Below, one piece after another: positions 52,826 to 63,774 of a stretch of 64,000 nucleotides of DNA. Under the pieces are notes generated by a model, which worked only from the letters and a program-made list of their open reading frames with translations, ran no database searches and was not told the DNA's origin. The stretch lies in the NCBI RefSeq assembly GCF_004664715.2, contig NC_051082.1:10334498-10398497 (forward strand). Direction: 5' to 3'. The DNA comes from Peromyscus leucopus (Eukaryota; Chordata; Mammalia; Rodentia; Cricetidae). A program made the position numbers and the translations under genes. Every line of letters starts with the position of its first letter. Position 1 is the stretch's first letter.

Positions 52826-53216
52826 CACACACAGGCAATGCCTTCACATCCTACATGTGTCCTTGCTTCTTTTCACATGAACATCTTCGAGGCCTCCCTC
52901 CTCCTCCCACAAGCGTTGAAGCTCAGGGTCAACAAGCTTAGGCACTCACTGGGAAAGGTTGGCCCCCTTCGGTCTGCCACCCTCAAGATTGTGCAATGCA
53001 CACTACGAAGTCATTAGCTGCCTTCAGCCTGGAGCTTCTAATTAGAGAAAATGAGGATGGGTGAATGGAAAGGGTGACACACACCAGTCCATCCATTGTC
53101 TTTCTACCTGATTCCTCTGCTGCCACAGAATGTCAAGTCCAGGATGGCTTGTCCTATCAACCCTTGCTGTCTTCACACAGATCCACAGCACATGGTAAAA
53201 TGATGGCCTGCAGTGT

Positions 53217-53219
<3 letters not shown>
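52826..53219. other. Unique sequence
   Basis: No repeat family or gene recognised. Confidence 0.4.

Positions 53220-53261
<42 letters not shown>
53220..53261. repeat. (CA)n microsatellite
   Basis: 21 perfect CA units. Confidence 0.97.
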
Positions 53262-53982
53262 CCCTGGGACTCTCTAACACCTTCATTTCATGGCCACTTA
53301 TTGTCATAAGGTCCCTCAAGAAGCCCAAGAAACTGTAGAAGTGGACAAAACAGATGCTCGGGTTCTCTGAGCCTGTGATATGGAACTCTAGCTTTCTGTG
53401 TGGTTTCCCTGAGGTTTTAGTTTGGGTTCTGTTCTCAGAGGCTGGGAGTATTAAACCGTTCCTTGACAGGGCCAAGGACAGCCTGTTAGGAGTTAACAGG
53501 CCCATGGTGCTAACTGAATCCCATGCTGGCATCAGACTGCGTTCCTGCCTCCTGGGAGAGCATCGCACCTGGGTGGCAAAGCGTGGCCTGGGGTCTTAGC
53601 ATGACTGAGTTTGATGAAGATTTCAGTCTCGTGTGTTGGTCCCCAGCGATTCCCCGCTATGTAACACCTTGTTTCTTTGTTCTTAGATGCCATGTCTTCC
53701 TCCCTAGTCAGAGAGTTCCTTTCTATTTAACTTGTTAGGGACTCAGCGGTTGCTACGGCTCCTGGAAAGAAGCCTTGTAAAGTGTCATCTACCCATCCAC
53801 AGGAAGACATGCCCCTGACTCTGGTACAGCACCTGTTGTGGGTCCCCGGTTGTGTGTTGCACAGAATACATGCCAGTGCCTCGCCTTGATCATGTGAATC
53901 AGTAAGAATTAGCCCCACAAAGAACAACCACAGAAACTGAGAAAACACCCCATGAAAATGAGTACTTCTTGCTAATGTACAC
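53262..53982. other. Unique sequence
   Basis: No repeat family or gene recognised. Frames here reach 131 codons on the minus strand without any domain. Confidence 0.4.
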
Positions 53983-53995
53983 AGAGAACTTTTGC

Positions 53996-54189
53996 TGTTC
54001 TTTTTCTTTTTCTTCTTTTTTTTTGAATTTATTGTGTATAATGTTCTGCCTGCAAGTATCCCTGCAGGCCAGAAGAGGGCGCCAGATCACATTGCAGATG
54101 GTTGTGAGCCACCATGTGATTGCTGGGAATTGAACTCAGGACCTCCGGAAGAGCAGCCGCCAGTGCTCTTAACCTCTGAGCCATTGGCT
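53996..54189 (-). mobile_element. B2 SINE with target duplication
   Basis: A T-rich tail at 54000-54024, then 'gattgctgggaattgaactc', 'cggaagagcagccgccagtg' and 'ctcttaacctctgagccatt'. The duplication 'agagaacttttgc' lies at 53983-53995 and 54190-54202, 13 of 13. Confidence 0.95.
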
Positions 54190-54254
54190 AGAGAACTTTT
54201 GCCATTCTTGACTGATCTGTTTTAGCTCCCACAGACAGACAGCCACAGGCCGAG

Positions 54255-54505
54255 GCAGGATTCCCCTACAGGTTCCTATGTAGGATGCTTGGTCACCAGT
54301 GGCTGCTGCTGTGTCTTGAGATGGTGAAAACTTTGGGAGGTGGGGCCTAGCTGGAGGAAGTGGGTCACTTTTCACGCTTACATCTGACTCCCTTTCCTCT
54401 TTCTCTGCTTCCCGTCAGCCATGAGGTAAAGGTCTCCCTTCATCACACGCTCCCACCACCACGATGTCTTACCCAGGTGCACAAGGCTAGCACTTCCCAC
54501 AGTGT
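54255..54505 (+). mobile_element. MT-like MaLR LTR
   Basis: 'aactttgggaggtggggcct', 'agctggaggaagtgggtcac', 'ctctgcttcccgtcagccat' and 'gctcccaccaccacgatgtc' follow the middle of rodent MaLR LTRs. Ends not resolved. Confidence 0.6.
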
Positions 54506-54529
54506 AAAACATCTGGAACCAGGAACAGA

Positions 54530-54830
54530 GTAGATCCACGGGCGCACGGACGTCCGGTGAGGACAGCCGGTGTGGCTGGACCCATGATCAGAACCCCTGC
54601 TTCAGTGATTCAGTAACCCGGCAAGAGATGCCAAAAATGACAGTCGGTCGGTCGGCCACTCAACACCAGAGTGCGCAGAGTCTGGCTTCGGAACCCAGCC
54701 GCCTTTGCCCGCCCCGGTGCTGGAAGTCAAAACAGGTTTTTACCAACTCAACACTTTCCAGAGATCTGGCGGGGGCGGCGGGGGGTGGGGGTGGGGGTGG
54801 GGTGGGGGGTGGCGCAAGTGACTGGAGCGA
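54530..54830. promoter_or_regulatory. CpG-enriched block with strong G-quadruplex tract
   Basis: 54535-54720 has an elevated CpG count (for example 'cgggcgcacggacgtccgg' and a GTCG triplicate at 54643-54655). 54769-54812 is a G-rich tract with at least eight GGG-or-longer runs separated mostly by single T. No TATA box or exon seen. Regulatory role is inferred. Confidence 0.35.
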
Positions 54831-55039
54831 ATGGTGGGACAAATCTCTAGGGTTTCCTGAACCGTGGAACTTCCTGGAGGTTTTCCTTCATTAAATAGAG
54901 ACTTGACTCCAGGGGGCTTCCTAGCATCTGAACTCGGCTCCGAGAAATCCAGGAGAGGGAAAGCCACCAGCAACAGGAAGGCAGAACTGAATTCGAGGAA
55001 TGGCTTCTCTTTGAGTTGGTTTGTTCTGAAAAATTCTTT

Positions 55040-55040
55040 T

Positions 55041-55077
<37 letters not shown>

Positions 55078-55222
55078 CGAGACAGAGTTTCTCTGTGTAG
55101 CCCTGGTTGTCCTAGAACTCACTCTGTAGATCAGGCTGGCCTTGAACTCAGAGATCTACTTACCTCTCCTCCCCCACCTCCCACGAGTGCTAGGATTAAA
55201 GGCATGTACCACTACCGCTGGC
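55040..55222 (-). mobile_element. B1 SINE with target duplication
   Basis: T run 55046-55077, then 'cgagacagagtttctctgtg' through 'ggcatgtaccactaccgctg'. Flanks 'ttgttctgaaaaattctt' (from 55021) and 'ttgttctagaaaattctt' (from 55224) match at 16 of 18. One insert of C-rich bases at about 55168. Confidence 0.95.
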
Positions 55223-55241
55223 TTTGTTCTAGAAAATTCTT

Positions 55242-56242
55242 AGGATTTTCATAAACATGCTCAGCATCGTGTAAGTTCTGAGCTTCCTGAGGCTATGGCA
55301 CAGATGTTCAACACTGTTCCTCTAAGCTTTCAACTTCTTTCTTTTATTTTTTTCTCTCTCTCTCTTCCATTAATTTATTTTAAAAAAAATCACAATGCCT
55401 ACTAGCAGGTGGATGGCAGCTTTTCTGAAGGTGAGCCTGGGAACCCTGGGAAGGCAGATGGGGCAGTCTGGGGATGTGGCTGTTGTTCCTGCCTGATACG
55501 ACACTTTGGAGCAACTGGAATTAAGGAACCAGGCTCCACACCCAGCATTTACAGACTCCACAACTTCTGGGCTCCTGAGTCCTTGCTCTGCCTTGCCCGG
55601 CTGGGAACGCATCACAGGACCTGTGGGTGTGGATGAGAACGCTCCCTGACTCCATGAGCGTCTCCCTGGGGACTCACCTGAGAAGAGGCTGCCTCCTGCC
55701 AGTTCCTCCTGTGAGCTCTGCTACAGAGGATGGAAGAGAGAGAGAGAAGGTGGGGTGCAGCCTCTCGGGGTGTATGCTCAGAGGCAGGCTGTGTTGGGCA
55801 GGCTTCCCAACAACCGTTCTGTAGGTAAGAACAATGATAGGATGGGTCATCTGGAAGTCCAGCTTTCACGCGCCGGTCTGCTCATCTGAAGCCCAGGTTC
55901 CCAGCTTGACTTCCCAAATTCTCAACCAAGGAGGGACGGGAAGCATTCCGGAGCCTCTATGGATCATTTCTAGGCGGCCTCCTCTGTAAGGAACCAAGAC
56001 CCTCACTGCTCTGAAAATGGCAGTCGAAGAGAGTTCCTCGGTACTTCCGGAAGCTTCCTGAAATAGCAGGTCAAAGGTCACTTTGGTTTTGTTTACTTTG
56101 GGCAATGATCCTTCCTAGAGTGTTAGGCCCATTACCGGAAATGCGAGCACACTTTTGTGTAAAATAGTCCAGGCCATTTCTTCAGCTTCTACGGCAAGCC
56201 CGGCACTTCCCTGGGAACTTAAAACACATTCTTAATCCCTGG
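55242..56242. other. Unique sequence
   Basis: No family recognised. Frames of up to 85 codons only. No gene supported. Confidence 0.4.
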
Positions 56243-56505
56243 GTGGTTAATCTTAACTGTCAGTTTATGGATTTAGAGTCTCTTAAAGGACACAGCCCTG
56301 GGTATGTCCTTGGAGGCATTCCCAGCGAGGCTTAAGAGGTGGGGGAGGATCTCGTGCCCTGTGGGCGGCACGATTCCCTGGGTGAGGTTCTCGACTAAAT
56401 AAAAAGGAGAAAGAAAGTGAGCTGAGCACTAACTAGCGTTCGCCTCTGCTTCGTGGCCATGGATGCTGTAGGACCAGCTGCTTCACACCCCGGCCCTCTC
56501 ACCCA
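56243..56505 (+). mobile_element. MaLR-type LTR, 3' truncated
   Basis: 'ggtggttaatcttaactgtc', 'ggcattcccagcgaggctta', 'gccctgtgggcggcacgatt', 'ctcgactaaataaaaaggag' and 'gaccagctgcttcacaccc' match this LTR lineage (compare reverse copy at 52430). The polyadenylation end is lost. Confidence 0.7.
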
Positions 56506-56639
56506 CCTCCTCCAGTAGGATGACCCTCTTCCCTCAGACCGACCACAAACCCCGATAGACCCTACCTTCCTTAAGGCGCTTTTATCAGCCAGCCACGGTC
56601 ATGAGAAAAACAGTGGACACAAACCTCCCCACAAACCAT

Positions 56640-56765
56640 GCAGGAAGATGGCTGTGAACACATTCATTCCCTAAGTAAGAAAACCAACACAGAGAACGGG
56701 AGCCGTGAGAACTCACACAGCTAGTGAGTGACCAAGTTCGGCATCTGGTCCTGGCTAATTTGATC
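56640..56765 (-). mobile_element. Possible MIR fragment
   Basis: 'ctcacacagctagtgagtga' matches the reverse MIR core ('ggtcacacagctagtaagtg'). The surrounding sequence is too diverged for firm ends. Confidence 0.45.
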
Positions 56766-57035
56766 TCTCGACAAGGAGGCAGAAGCTGTGAAGGGGTTTG
56801 GAGATGGATTACAGTGAAGAATTGCCACCAAAAAATGGTGGCTCGGGGCAACCGAAAGTCACTTGCTTACAGTACTGAAAGCCAGAAGCGTGAATTAATC
56901 ATCACTGGTGTGGGGACCAATGACAGGCAGGACTGGACATCCTTTGGAGACACTGGGAGTGGGTGGCAACTCTCCCCTCCTCTTTCCAGCTTCAAGGGTC
57001 ACAGGTATCTTTGGGGTGTGGCTGTATCACCAACC

Positions 57036-58315
57036 CCACCATCCACTGTGAGACCCCACCATCCACTGTGAATCCCCACCATCCACTGTGAATCCCCACC
57101 ATCCACTGTGAATCCCACCATCCACTGTGAGACCCCCACCATCCACTGTGAATCCCCACCATCCACTGTGAATCCCCACCATCCACTGTGAGACTCCACC
57201 ATCCACTGTGAGACCCCACCATCCACTGTGAATCCCCACCATCCACTGTGAACCCACCATCCACTGTGAACCCCACCATCCACTGTGAACCCACCATCCA
57301 CTGTGAGACCCACCATCCACTGTGAACCACCACTGTGAGACTCCACCATCCACTGTGAATCCCCACCATCCACTGTGAGACCCCACCATCCACTGTGAGA
57401 CCCCACCATCCACTGTGAATCCCCACCATCCACTGTGAGACTCCACCATCCACATCCACTGTGAGACCCACCATCCACTGTGAGACCCCACCATCCACTG
57501 TGAGACTCCACCATCCACTGTGAGACCCACCATCCACTGTGAGACTCCACCATCCACTGTGAGACCCACCATCCACTGTGAACCCACCATCCACTGTGAA
57601 CTCCACCATCCACTGTGAACCCACCATCCACTGTGAATCCCCACCATCCACTGTGAGACTCCACCATCCACTGTGAGACTCCACCATCCACTGTGAGACT
57701 CCACCATCCACTGTGAGACTCCACCATCCACTGTGAGACTCCACCATCCACTGTGAGACTCCACCATCCACTGTGAGACCCCACCATCCACTGTGAGACT
57801 CCACCATCCACTGTGAGACTCCACCATCCACTGTGAACACCACCATCCACTGTGAACACCACCCTGAGACCCACCATCCACTGTGAGACCCACCATCCAC
57901 TGTGAGACTCCACATCCACTGTGAGACCCACCATCCACTGTGAGACCCCACCATCCACTGTGAAACCCCACCATCCACTGTGAAACCCCACCATCCACTG
58001 TGAGACCCCACCATCCACTGTGAGACTCCCCATCCACTGTGAACCCCCCATCCCTGTACCCCACCATCCACTGTGAAACCCCACCATCCACTGTGAACCC
58101 CACCATCCACTGTGAATCCCCACCATCCACTGTGAGACTCCCACCATCCACTGTGAGACTCCACCATCCACTGTGTGACCCCACCATCCACTGTATGACC
58201 CCACCATCCACTGTGAGACTCCACCATCCACTGTGAAACCCCACCATCCACTGTGAGACTCCACCATCCACTGTGAGACTCCACCATCCAATGTGAAACC
58301 CCACCAACCCCTGTG
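57036..58315. repeat. 20-bp minisatellite, about 60 copies
   Basis: Tandem units of consensus CCACCATCCACTGTGAGACT with end variants GAGACC, GAATCC, GAACC and GAAACC, so unit length is mostly 19-21. 57661-57820 is a run of almost identical 20-mers. Truncated units occur near 57325, 57865 and 58055. The minus strand has no stop in any frame of the unit, which explains the three overlapping long open frames there. Confidence 0.98.
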
Positions 58316-58382
58316 CTCATGAGGCCTCCTTGAGTCTTTCAAACTTCCTTTCACATTTCTCTTATCAACACACTTGTCTAGG

Positions 58383-58760
58383 CTAAGGAGCTGGCATGGT
58401 CAGTAAAGAGTTTGCTTCCCAAGCATGAGGATTGAGTTTGATGGCACAGAACCTACATCAGATGATGCCAGGTGTGGAGGTACACACCTGTAATCACAGT
58501 GCTAGGGAGATGGGCATCCTTGGGCTCCCTGTCCGTCCACTCTAGTCAAATCATTGAGCCCCAGGGTCTACGAGATCTGTCTAAAAAAAAAAACAAAACA
58601 AAACCACAACAACAACAAACAAACAAACAAACAAACAAACAAAAAACCCAAAAAACCAAACCAAAACAAAACAAAAAAACGGAGAGTACCCTGAGGTTAA
58701 CCTTTGTCCTCCACAAGCACACACATCCATAACACAAGTGTGTCCACACAAACACATGAC
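58383..58760 (+). mobile_element. B3 SINE with expanded A-rich tail
   Basis: 'ggagctggcatggtcagtaa', 'aagcatgaggattgagtttg', 'atgccaggtgtggaggtaca' and 'cctgtaatcacagtgctagg' give B3. (CAAA)n/(CAAAA)n at 58583-58678 interrupts before 'gaggttaacctttgtcctcc', which is the distal B3 end. Confidence 0.75.
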
Positions 58761-60469
58761 CAATGAACTTGTATTGAGTTCATCATGCCTACCAGACTAA
58801 TTTCATAGTTCATAATTTCATAATTCGGTATCCCTAATTATTTCTACAGAGACACTTCCTCTAAACATTGTATTTGTAAATTCCGAGTGAACACAGTCAT
58901 ACTTAAGGATGTCAACACTGAGCCTGCTTCCCCCAACTAAGACGTGACAGAGACAGAGAGAGGAGTGAACCTGAAGCCGATCTCAAGGAAACTTCTCAAG
59001 ACTGTGACGTCTGAGGGCCAGCGAGACCCACTCAGTGGAAGCATTGTGGCTGCAGGTTGGCAGGAAGCAGCGGGTGTCTCATTCCTATAATGAAATGGCT
59101 AGAGGTGGACAGTACTCCAGGCATGACCACACTTCATCATCCTTTGGCTTTCTCTATATCTTCCCAGTTGAGCCTGTAGGAGGAGACTTCCTCTGCCATC
59201 AGTCTGGGAAGAAAGCCCTTGGGAAACACTTCTCAAGTCTTCCACCTTCTGCCTCAGCTCTATGCACTCTTGCTCGGGGAAGCCGCATGTGTCCTGACTC
59301 GGCAGGCAGATCGCTTACACTGTTTGGTTGGGTGATGGTCTTGGATTTAATGGCGTGTTTGCAGTAATGTTATCTCCAATCTTTCCACAGAGTACTTGGG
59401 AAGGGGATGGTGGAGGTCTCTGCCCCAACTGGGAGAATGGAATCCAAATGGTGAGATAAATTGGGGTGAATTAACATTGCAAGGTCTCATCCGATCTTCC
59501 ACACAAGCTCAAACTTGGTCCAAGCAGGAAGCTTTGTTTGGGTGGGAGGAGGAGAGCTGATGAGTGATGCTTTCCCCTCTCCCTTCCTTTCACTTTCTGA
59601 GGCCCCTAGGTTGATGGTCTCTGGCCAAGGCCAGAGGGACTGAAATACCACAAGAAAGGAGACCTTTGAAGTCCTCCCTGTTCAGTCAGGAAGGAGGTGG
59701 TGTTGCCCAAAGGCTCACCTTGGAATGTAATCTTCGGGAACTTTAGATGGAGAGCTTAGGAGGCCCCCAGAGCCTTGTGGGAACCCTAAGGTTGATTTAG
59801 GGGGACAAAAAAAACCCCTAACTTCTGGATGGGGCTCTGGGAGGAGGCCACAGGCCTCTGTGAACTACTGCTTGCTTCCAGCCCAGCAAGGGAAGCCGCT
59901 GGCTCCAGATCAGAGCTGCTAGGCCAACACCTACAGTTGGGGAAAAACTCAGAAGCAAGATGACGCTAAGTCACCCTTCTAGAATCCCCATGGAAGTCTT
60001 CGCTCTCCAACACAGTGGTTTAGACCACAGCTTCTTAAGCCGTTGTGTTCTGACTCCACACGGGGCCATGGAACCCACCCAGTGTGCGGGTTGGGAGACG
60101 TTGGGCAATAGTGGAAGGTTTCTCAATGCATGGCGACCAGAAATGAATTCAAAATCAAATTCATACGGTATTTGGGGTATCTTTGGGTAGCACTAGCCCA
60201 TGTTGCATCATGGGATTTCACTACAGCCCTGGCTCCAAACACAGAGCACTCAAGCTTTGTCCTGTGCTGGCTGTCATACCACATGACACCAAAAAAAACA
60301 CCCCCTGAAACACCTTGGCTCGGAATCCAGACTAGAGTAGGCTACGAACTGAAATGTTCTTACCGTGCCCACAAAGCTTTCTGCTCTTACAGGCACACAA
60401 CGTCGGAATCAAGGAAAACAAAGACTGCTAAGATTTCCTACATTGATCCTCCATTAAGTATGTTTTTGG
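58761..60469. other. Repeat-poor unique sequence
   Basis: About 1.7 kb without any recognised SINE, LTR, LINE or DNA element. Frames of up to 114 codons (for example 60130-60474) have no domain and no splice context. No gene called. Confidence 0.45.
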
Positions 60470-60960
60470 ACTGAACTGGGTTAGAATCTTTGATGTTGTG
60501 GTTGCTGACTTGAATTTCCTAGAAAAAAAAATTATGCATTGAACTTTGGCTTGAAATTAGGACAGAATTTCCAACAAGTTCTGAAATGACCTTACACATG
60601 CATCTACAATTTTGTGCTATGTATTTACACTGAGTAGCATTTTAGCACTGACAAAAATCTGAAATCCAAATGTCAATCAACTCTGAAAATCATCATTCAG
60701 CTGAAATCTAATTATATAAAAATAACAACACATTCATCTCATTAGTATTCAAATTTGCCTTCATCCTTATTAAATAATAAAATGATATGTATAACAAAGA
60801 CTTGCTTTAAAATAAATTTCCTTATGATTTATTGTTCACTACATATTTGGTTAGTATAGCTATACTTATAGGGTCATATAAAAACTTCTCAGTCAAAAGG
60901 AGGTCATAAGTATAAAAAGTCTTGACTTTGACAAAGTTACTTGGCCAAGAGAATGAAGGG
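60470..60960. promoter_or_regulatory. AT-rich conserved-looking block
   Basis: Repeat-free AT-rich sequence with many TAAT/ATTA cores, for example TCTAATTATATAAA (60706), TCATTAGTATTC (60739), TTATTAAATAATAAAATG (60768) and TAAATTTCCTTATGATT (60813). It fits an ancient conserved noncoding element by texture only. Confidence 0.25.
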
Positions 60961-61739
60961 CCTGGGGACATTATTTTGCCGGTAGATTCTATTAGAAGCT
61001 ATTATAGTCATTGAACCAGCAACATGGCAACAGCTATGAGCCTGATGGCAACAGACTCTCAAGCTCCACCCAGCTGCTACATCAGAGCATGTCACTCAAA
61101 GTCCCAGGTACTCAGACTGCACATTTAAGTTGAAGAGTACCACTGGACTAAGCTTCTTCCATACTGTGTCCATAGCAGACATCAATAATCAATTGCAGAT
61201 TAGTTCTCTTCTGAGATCAGAATCTTTCTGTGCAATGATTCCAGTTAGTACCTGCCAAGCAATGGATATTGGCTGCAAATTAAACCTGTCTTGCAGACTG
61301 CTGTCAACATTTCTTTTCCCTGATATTCTCTAGCACAAAGCACAGCAATTGGTATGTCCTAGGCCTCTGAGAATCAGCTGTAGGATGAATGTACCCTTCC
61401 TCTCCTCAGGTCTTTCCCCCTATAACATTCACTCTATCTTTGGCCCATGCTTCCAGAAAAATCAGAGTTCTCACCAGGCCCAGGAATCCAGGCTTCCCAG
61501 CATCTGTTGTAGGTGTTGGCATGTATGGTGGGCCATTACCTCTTGCAGAGCTGAAATGAAGCTGGAAAGACACTGGTGATTGTATGAAGACCCACAGGAT
61601 CTGTTCTGTCACACAGGTGTCAGGCCAGACAAGCTTTGTCTGGGATGAAGCCCCTGTGTCCCAGCACTGAGAATGGCAGCCACATAAACTAGGTTCCATG
61701 CGGTGGCGTTGGGGGGAAAGACAAGGAAGGCAGAGTGCA
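60961..61739. other. Repeat-poor unique sequence
   Basis: No repeat family or gene recognised. Confidence 0.4.
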
Positions 61740-62040
61740 GGGCTGCAGAGACAGAGCAGTAATGATTATAAATAGCATCCTTTTGATGTCCTGTCCAAGG
61801 CCAGGTGGGAAATCCTTCCTCCCCTGCTTTCCCCCCACTAATCACCTTCCCCTCATTTTTCAATCAAGAGTCCCGAGTCTGGCCGTTTCTCAGCATTTGT
61901 TTCCCATTAGAATACCTTCGGCGACTTCGGTGTGTTATGTTAGATAATTGCTTTAATAACAAACCGAGGAAAGACTTTTGAACACTTTAGGAAGTCATTT
62001 TTTTTTTCTCCCATGAAAATCTAACAGACGCTGACAGAGG
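61740..62040. promoter_or_regulatory. Candidate conserved-looking block
   Basis: AGTAATGATTATAAATAGC (61758), CCACTAATCACC (61835), CCATTAGAATACC (61905) and AGATAATTGCTTTAATAAC (61943) give clustered homeodomain-type cores plus an A/T box. Inferred from motifs only. Confidence 0.25.
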
Positions 62041-62469
62041 AGTTCAGAACAGGGGAAGAGAAAGAACTCTGGGGGAGGAGAGGCTGCCGGAGCTGGGCGC
62101 TGCTGGGAGTTTATCGGTCGGAGGTTGGTGTGCAGAGCAGAAGCGAGGGATGTTTTTCCTGCTCTGAGGAGAATTGATGGAGCCATGATGCTCATGAAGG
62201 GAGAGGTGAAGAGTGTGTGTTTGGTCAGCGGGGTGGGTGAATGTAGCACAACATCTCCAGTGCATCCATCCTTCCTGGAACTAACAGGGTCAGTGATGCA
62301 GGGATGAGCGTCAGTTTGCATGGATGGACTAGAGAGAAATGCATTTGGGTGGATGACTCTTGTCGGAACTTTCCCACCATGCCTAAAAGGACTGAACATT
62401 TTCTGTGTGTAATTCATTATTTTTAAAGTGAGATGATCAAGCCCACCAAAGTAACTATTTTATTACATG

Positions 62470-62508
62470 TTACTGCGCTAACAAACAAGCAAACAAACAA
62501 ACAAAACA
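62470..62508. repeat. (CAAA)n simple repeat
   Basis: About eight CAAA/CAAG units. Confidence 0.85.
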
Positions 62509-62584
62509 GCAGTGTTTAGCGGTCTTGGGGTGCTTCCCACATGCCTCTTACATGTCACCCACTCTGTTTATCATCCAAGGGCAT

Positions 62585-62730
62585 TGACTTTGCAACCAGC
62601 CTACACGGGAAGTATAATTTTTATTTACCTCTTACAGATGGGGCAATTGAGGCACAGAGTGTTTGCAGTCAAGAACTCATGGTCCATAAACTAGTCATGT
62701 GGTGGAAAATCTGACTCAAGAATCTGCTTA
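62585..62730 (-). mobile_element. MIR SINE fragment
   Basis: 'ttttatttacctcttacaga' with 'tggggcaattgaggcacaga' and 'aaactagtcatgtggtggaa' follow the reverse MIR core. Confidence 0.75.
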
Positions 62731-62810
62731 ACCGCTTCACACAGGCTCCCCTGGGGGTGAAGGTAGAAACTCTAATGTCAGGCTATGCTGTGGCTTAGAA
62801 ATGAATTGTA

Positions 62811-62910
62811 CCCACCCCCACCCCCACCCCCGTCGCACACCCAGACACACAGCCAGAGAGAGAGAGAAGAGAGAGAGAGAGACAGGAGAGAGAGAGAGAG
62901 AGAGAGAGAG
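62811..62910. repeat. (CCCCCA)n and (GA)n repeats
   Basis: Three to four CCCCCA units at 62811-62831 and a GA-rich run at 62855-62910, separated by a CACAC segment. Confidence 0.93.
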
Positions 62911-62984
62911 CCAAAGGCTTCTGGGTTAAAGGTTTGCTCCCTGAGTGGCAGAGCTACTGAGCAGTGATAGCAGGCTAAGGGATC

Positions 62985-63270
62985 CACTGATGGATTCATA
63001 AAACAGTGGTGTTGGGGGGTGATGCCTCACTGGAGGTGAGCCCCAGAAAGAAAGATCTTGTCTCTAGCCCTTTCCTCATCTCTGCCTGCTTGCCGTCACA
63101 ATGGGAGCTACCTTACCTCTCTTTACCATCTCTGCCATGGTGCCCCGCCTCATGACAGCCCAGAAAGAGTGGGATCCGCCAACCCCAGAGTGAAGCCATA
63201 AAGCAACGTGAACCCCTTCCTCTTCTCATACTATTTCTCTCGGGTCTTTGTCCCGCCAAGAGTAAAACCT
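62985..63270 (+). mobile_element. MT-like MaLR LTR, diverged
   Basis: 'ctcactggaggtgagcccca', 'ctcatctctgcctgcttgcc', 'ctctgccatggtgccccgcc' and 'gtgaaccccttcctcttctc' follow the order of rodent MaLR LTRs up to the polyadenylation region. Confidence 0.55.
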
Positions 63271-63774
63271 CTTCAGTGCTTATGCAACACACAGTGTCAA
63301 GGGCAAATCAAAGCCACCGTGTGAGCGGTCAGCTGTAGGGCGGTAGGTATGGGGGCTCCCATTGAGCATTAATGTCGTTCTTTCCTAGGGAGAAGCTCTG
63401 AGGGGCAGGATCTGGTTCAAAATATTCCGTGGCATGGACAGAGGGGGCCCAGCCACTGATCAGCTGAGGTGTGTACACACGGAATGATGTAAAGATGAGA
63501 TGACCCGCGCTCGACCCCTTAGGAAGGACCTGTGCCCGAGTCCTGCTCCTCCTGGTATGTCACTGTCTTGTCCTCTACCAGATCCAGGGGATGAGGCAGC
63601 TGGAGAAGGCACTTGGTCCTCTGTCTATCACTGTGTTTCCGCTGTGCTGGCACATTGAAGAGTTCTGATTGACAGCTGAGAGGAACCAGAAGTGGCTGGG
63701 GATGGAGACTGCCTCTGGGCTCATAGAGAAAGACAACAGGGAGCCGTTAGCACTAACACTCAGAAGATGGTGGG
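63271..63774. other. Unique sequence
   Basis: No repeat family or gene recognised. Confidence 0.4.

Noticed and set aside
57036..58315. CRISPR-like array
   Set aside because: The repeats are directly adjacent with no unique spacers, and the context is a mammalian genome.
56992..58354. Three overlapping minus-strand open frames of 426-451 codons as a possible W/G-rich repeat protein
   Set aside because: They coincide exactly with the 20-bp minisatellite, all three frames are open because the unit lacks minus-strand stops, and truncated units shift frame repeatedly. There is no domain and no signal of selection.
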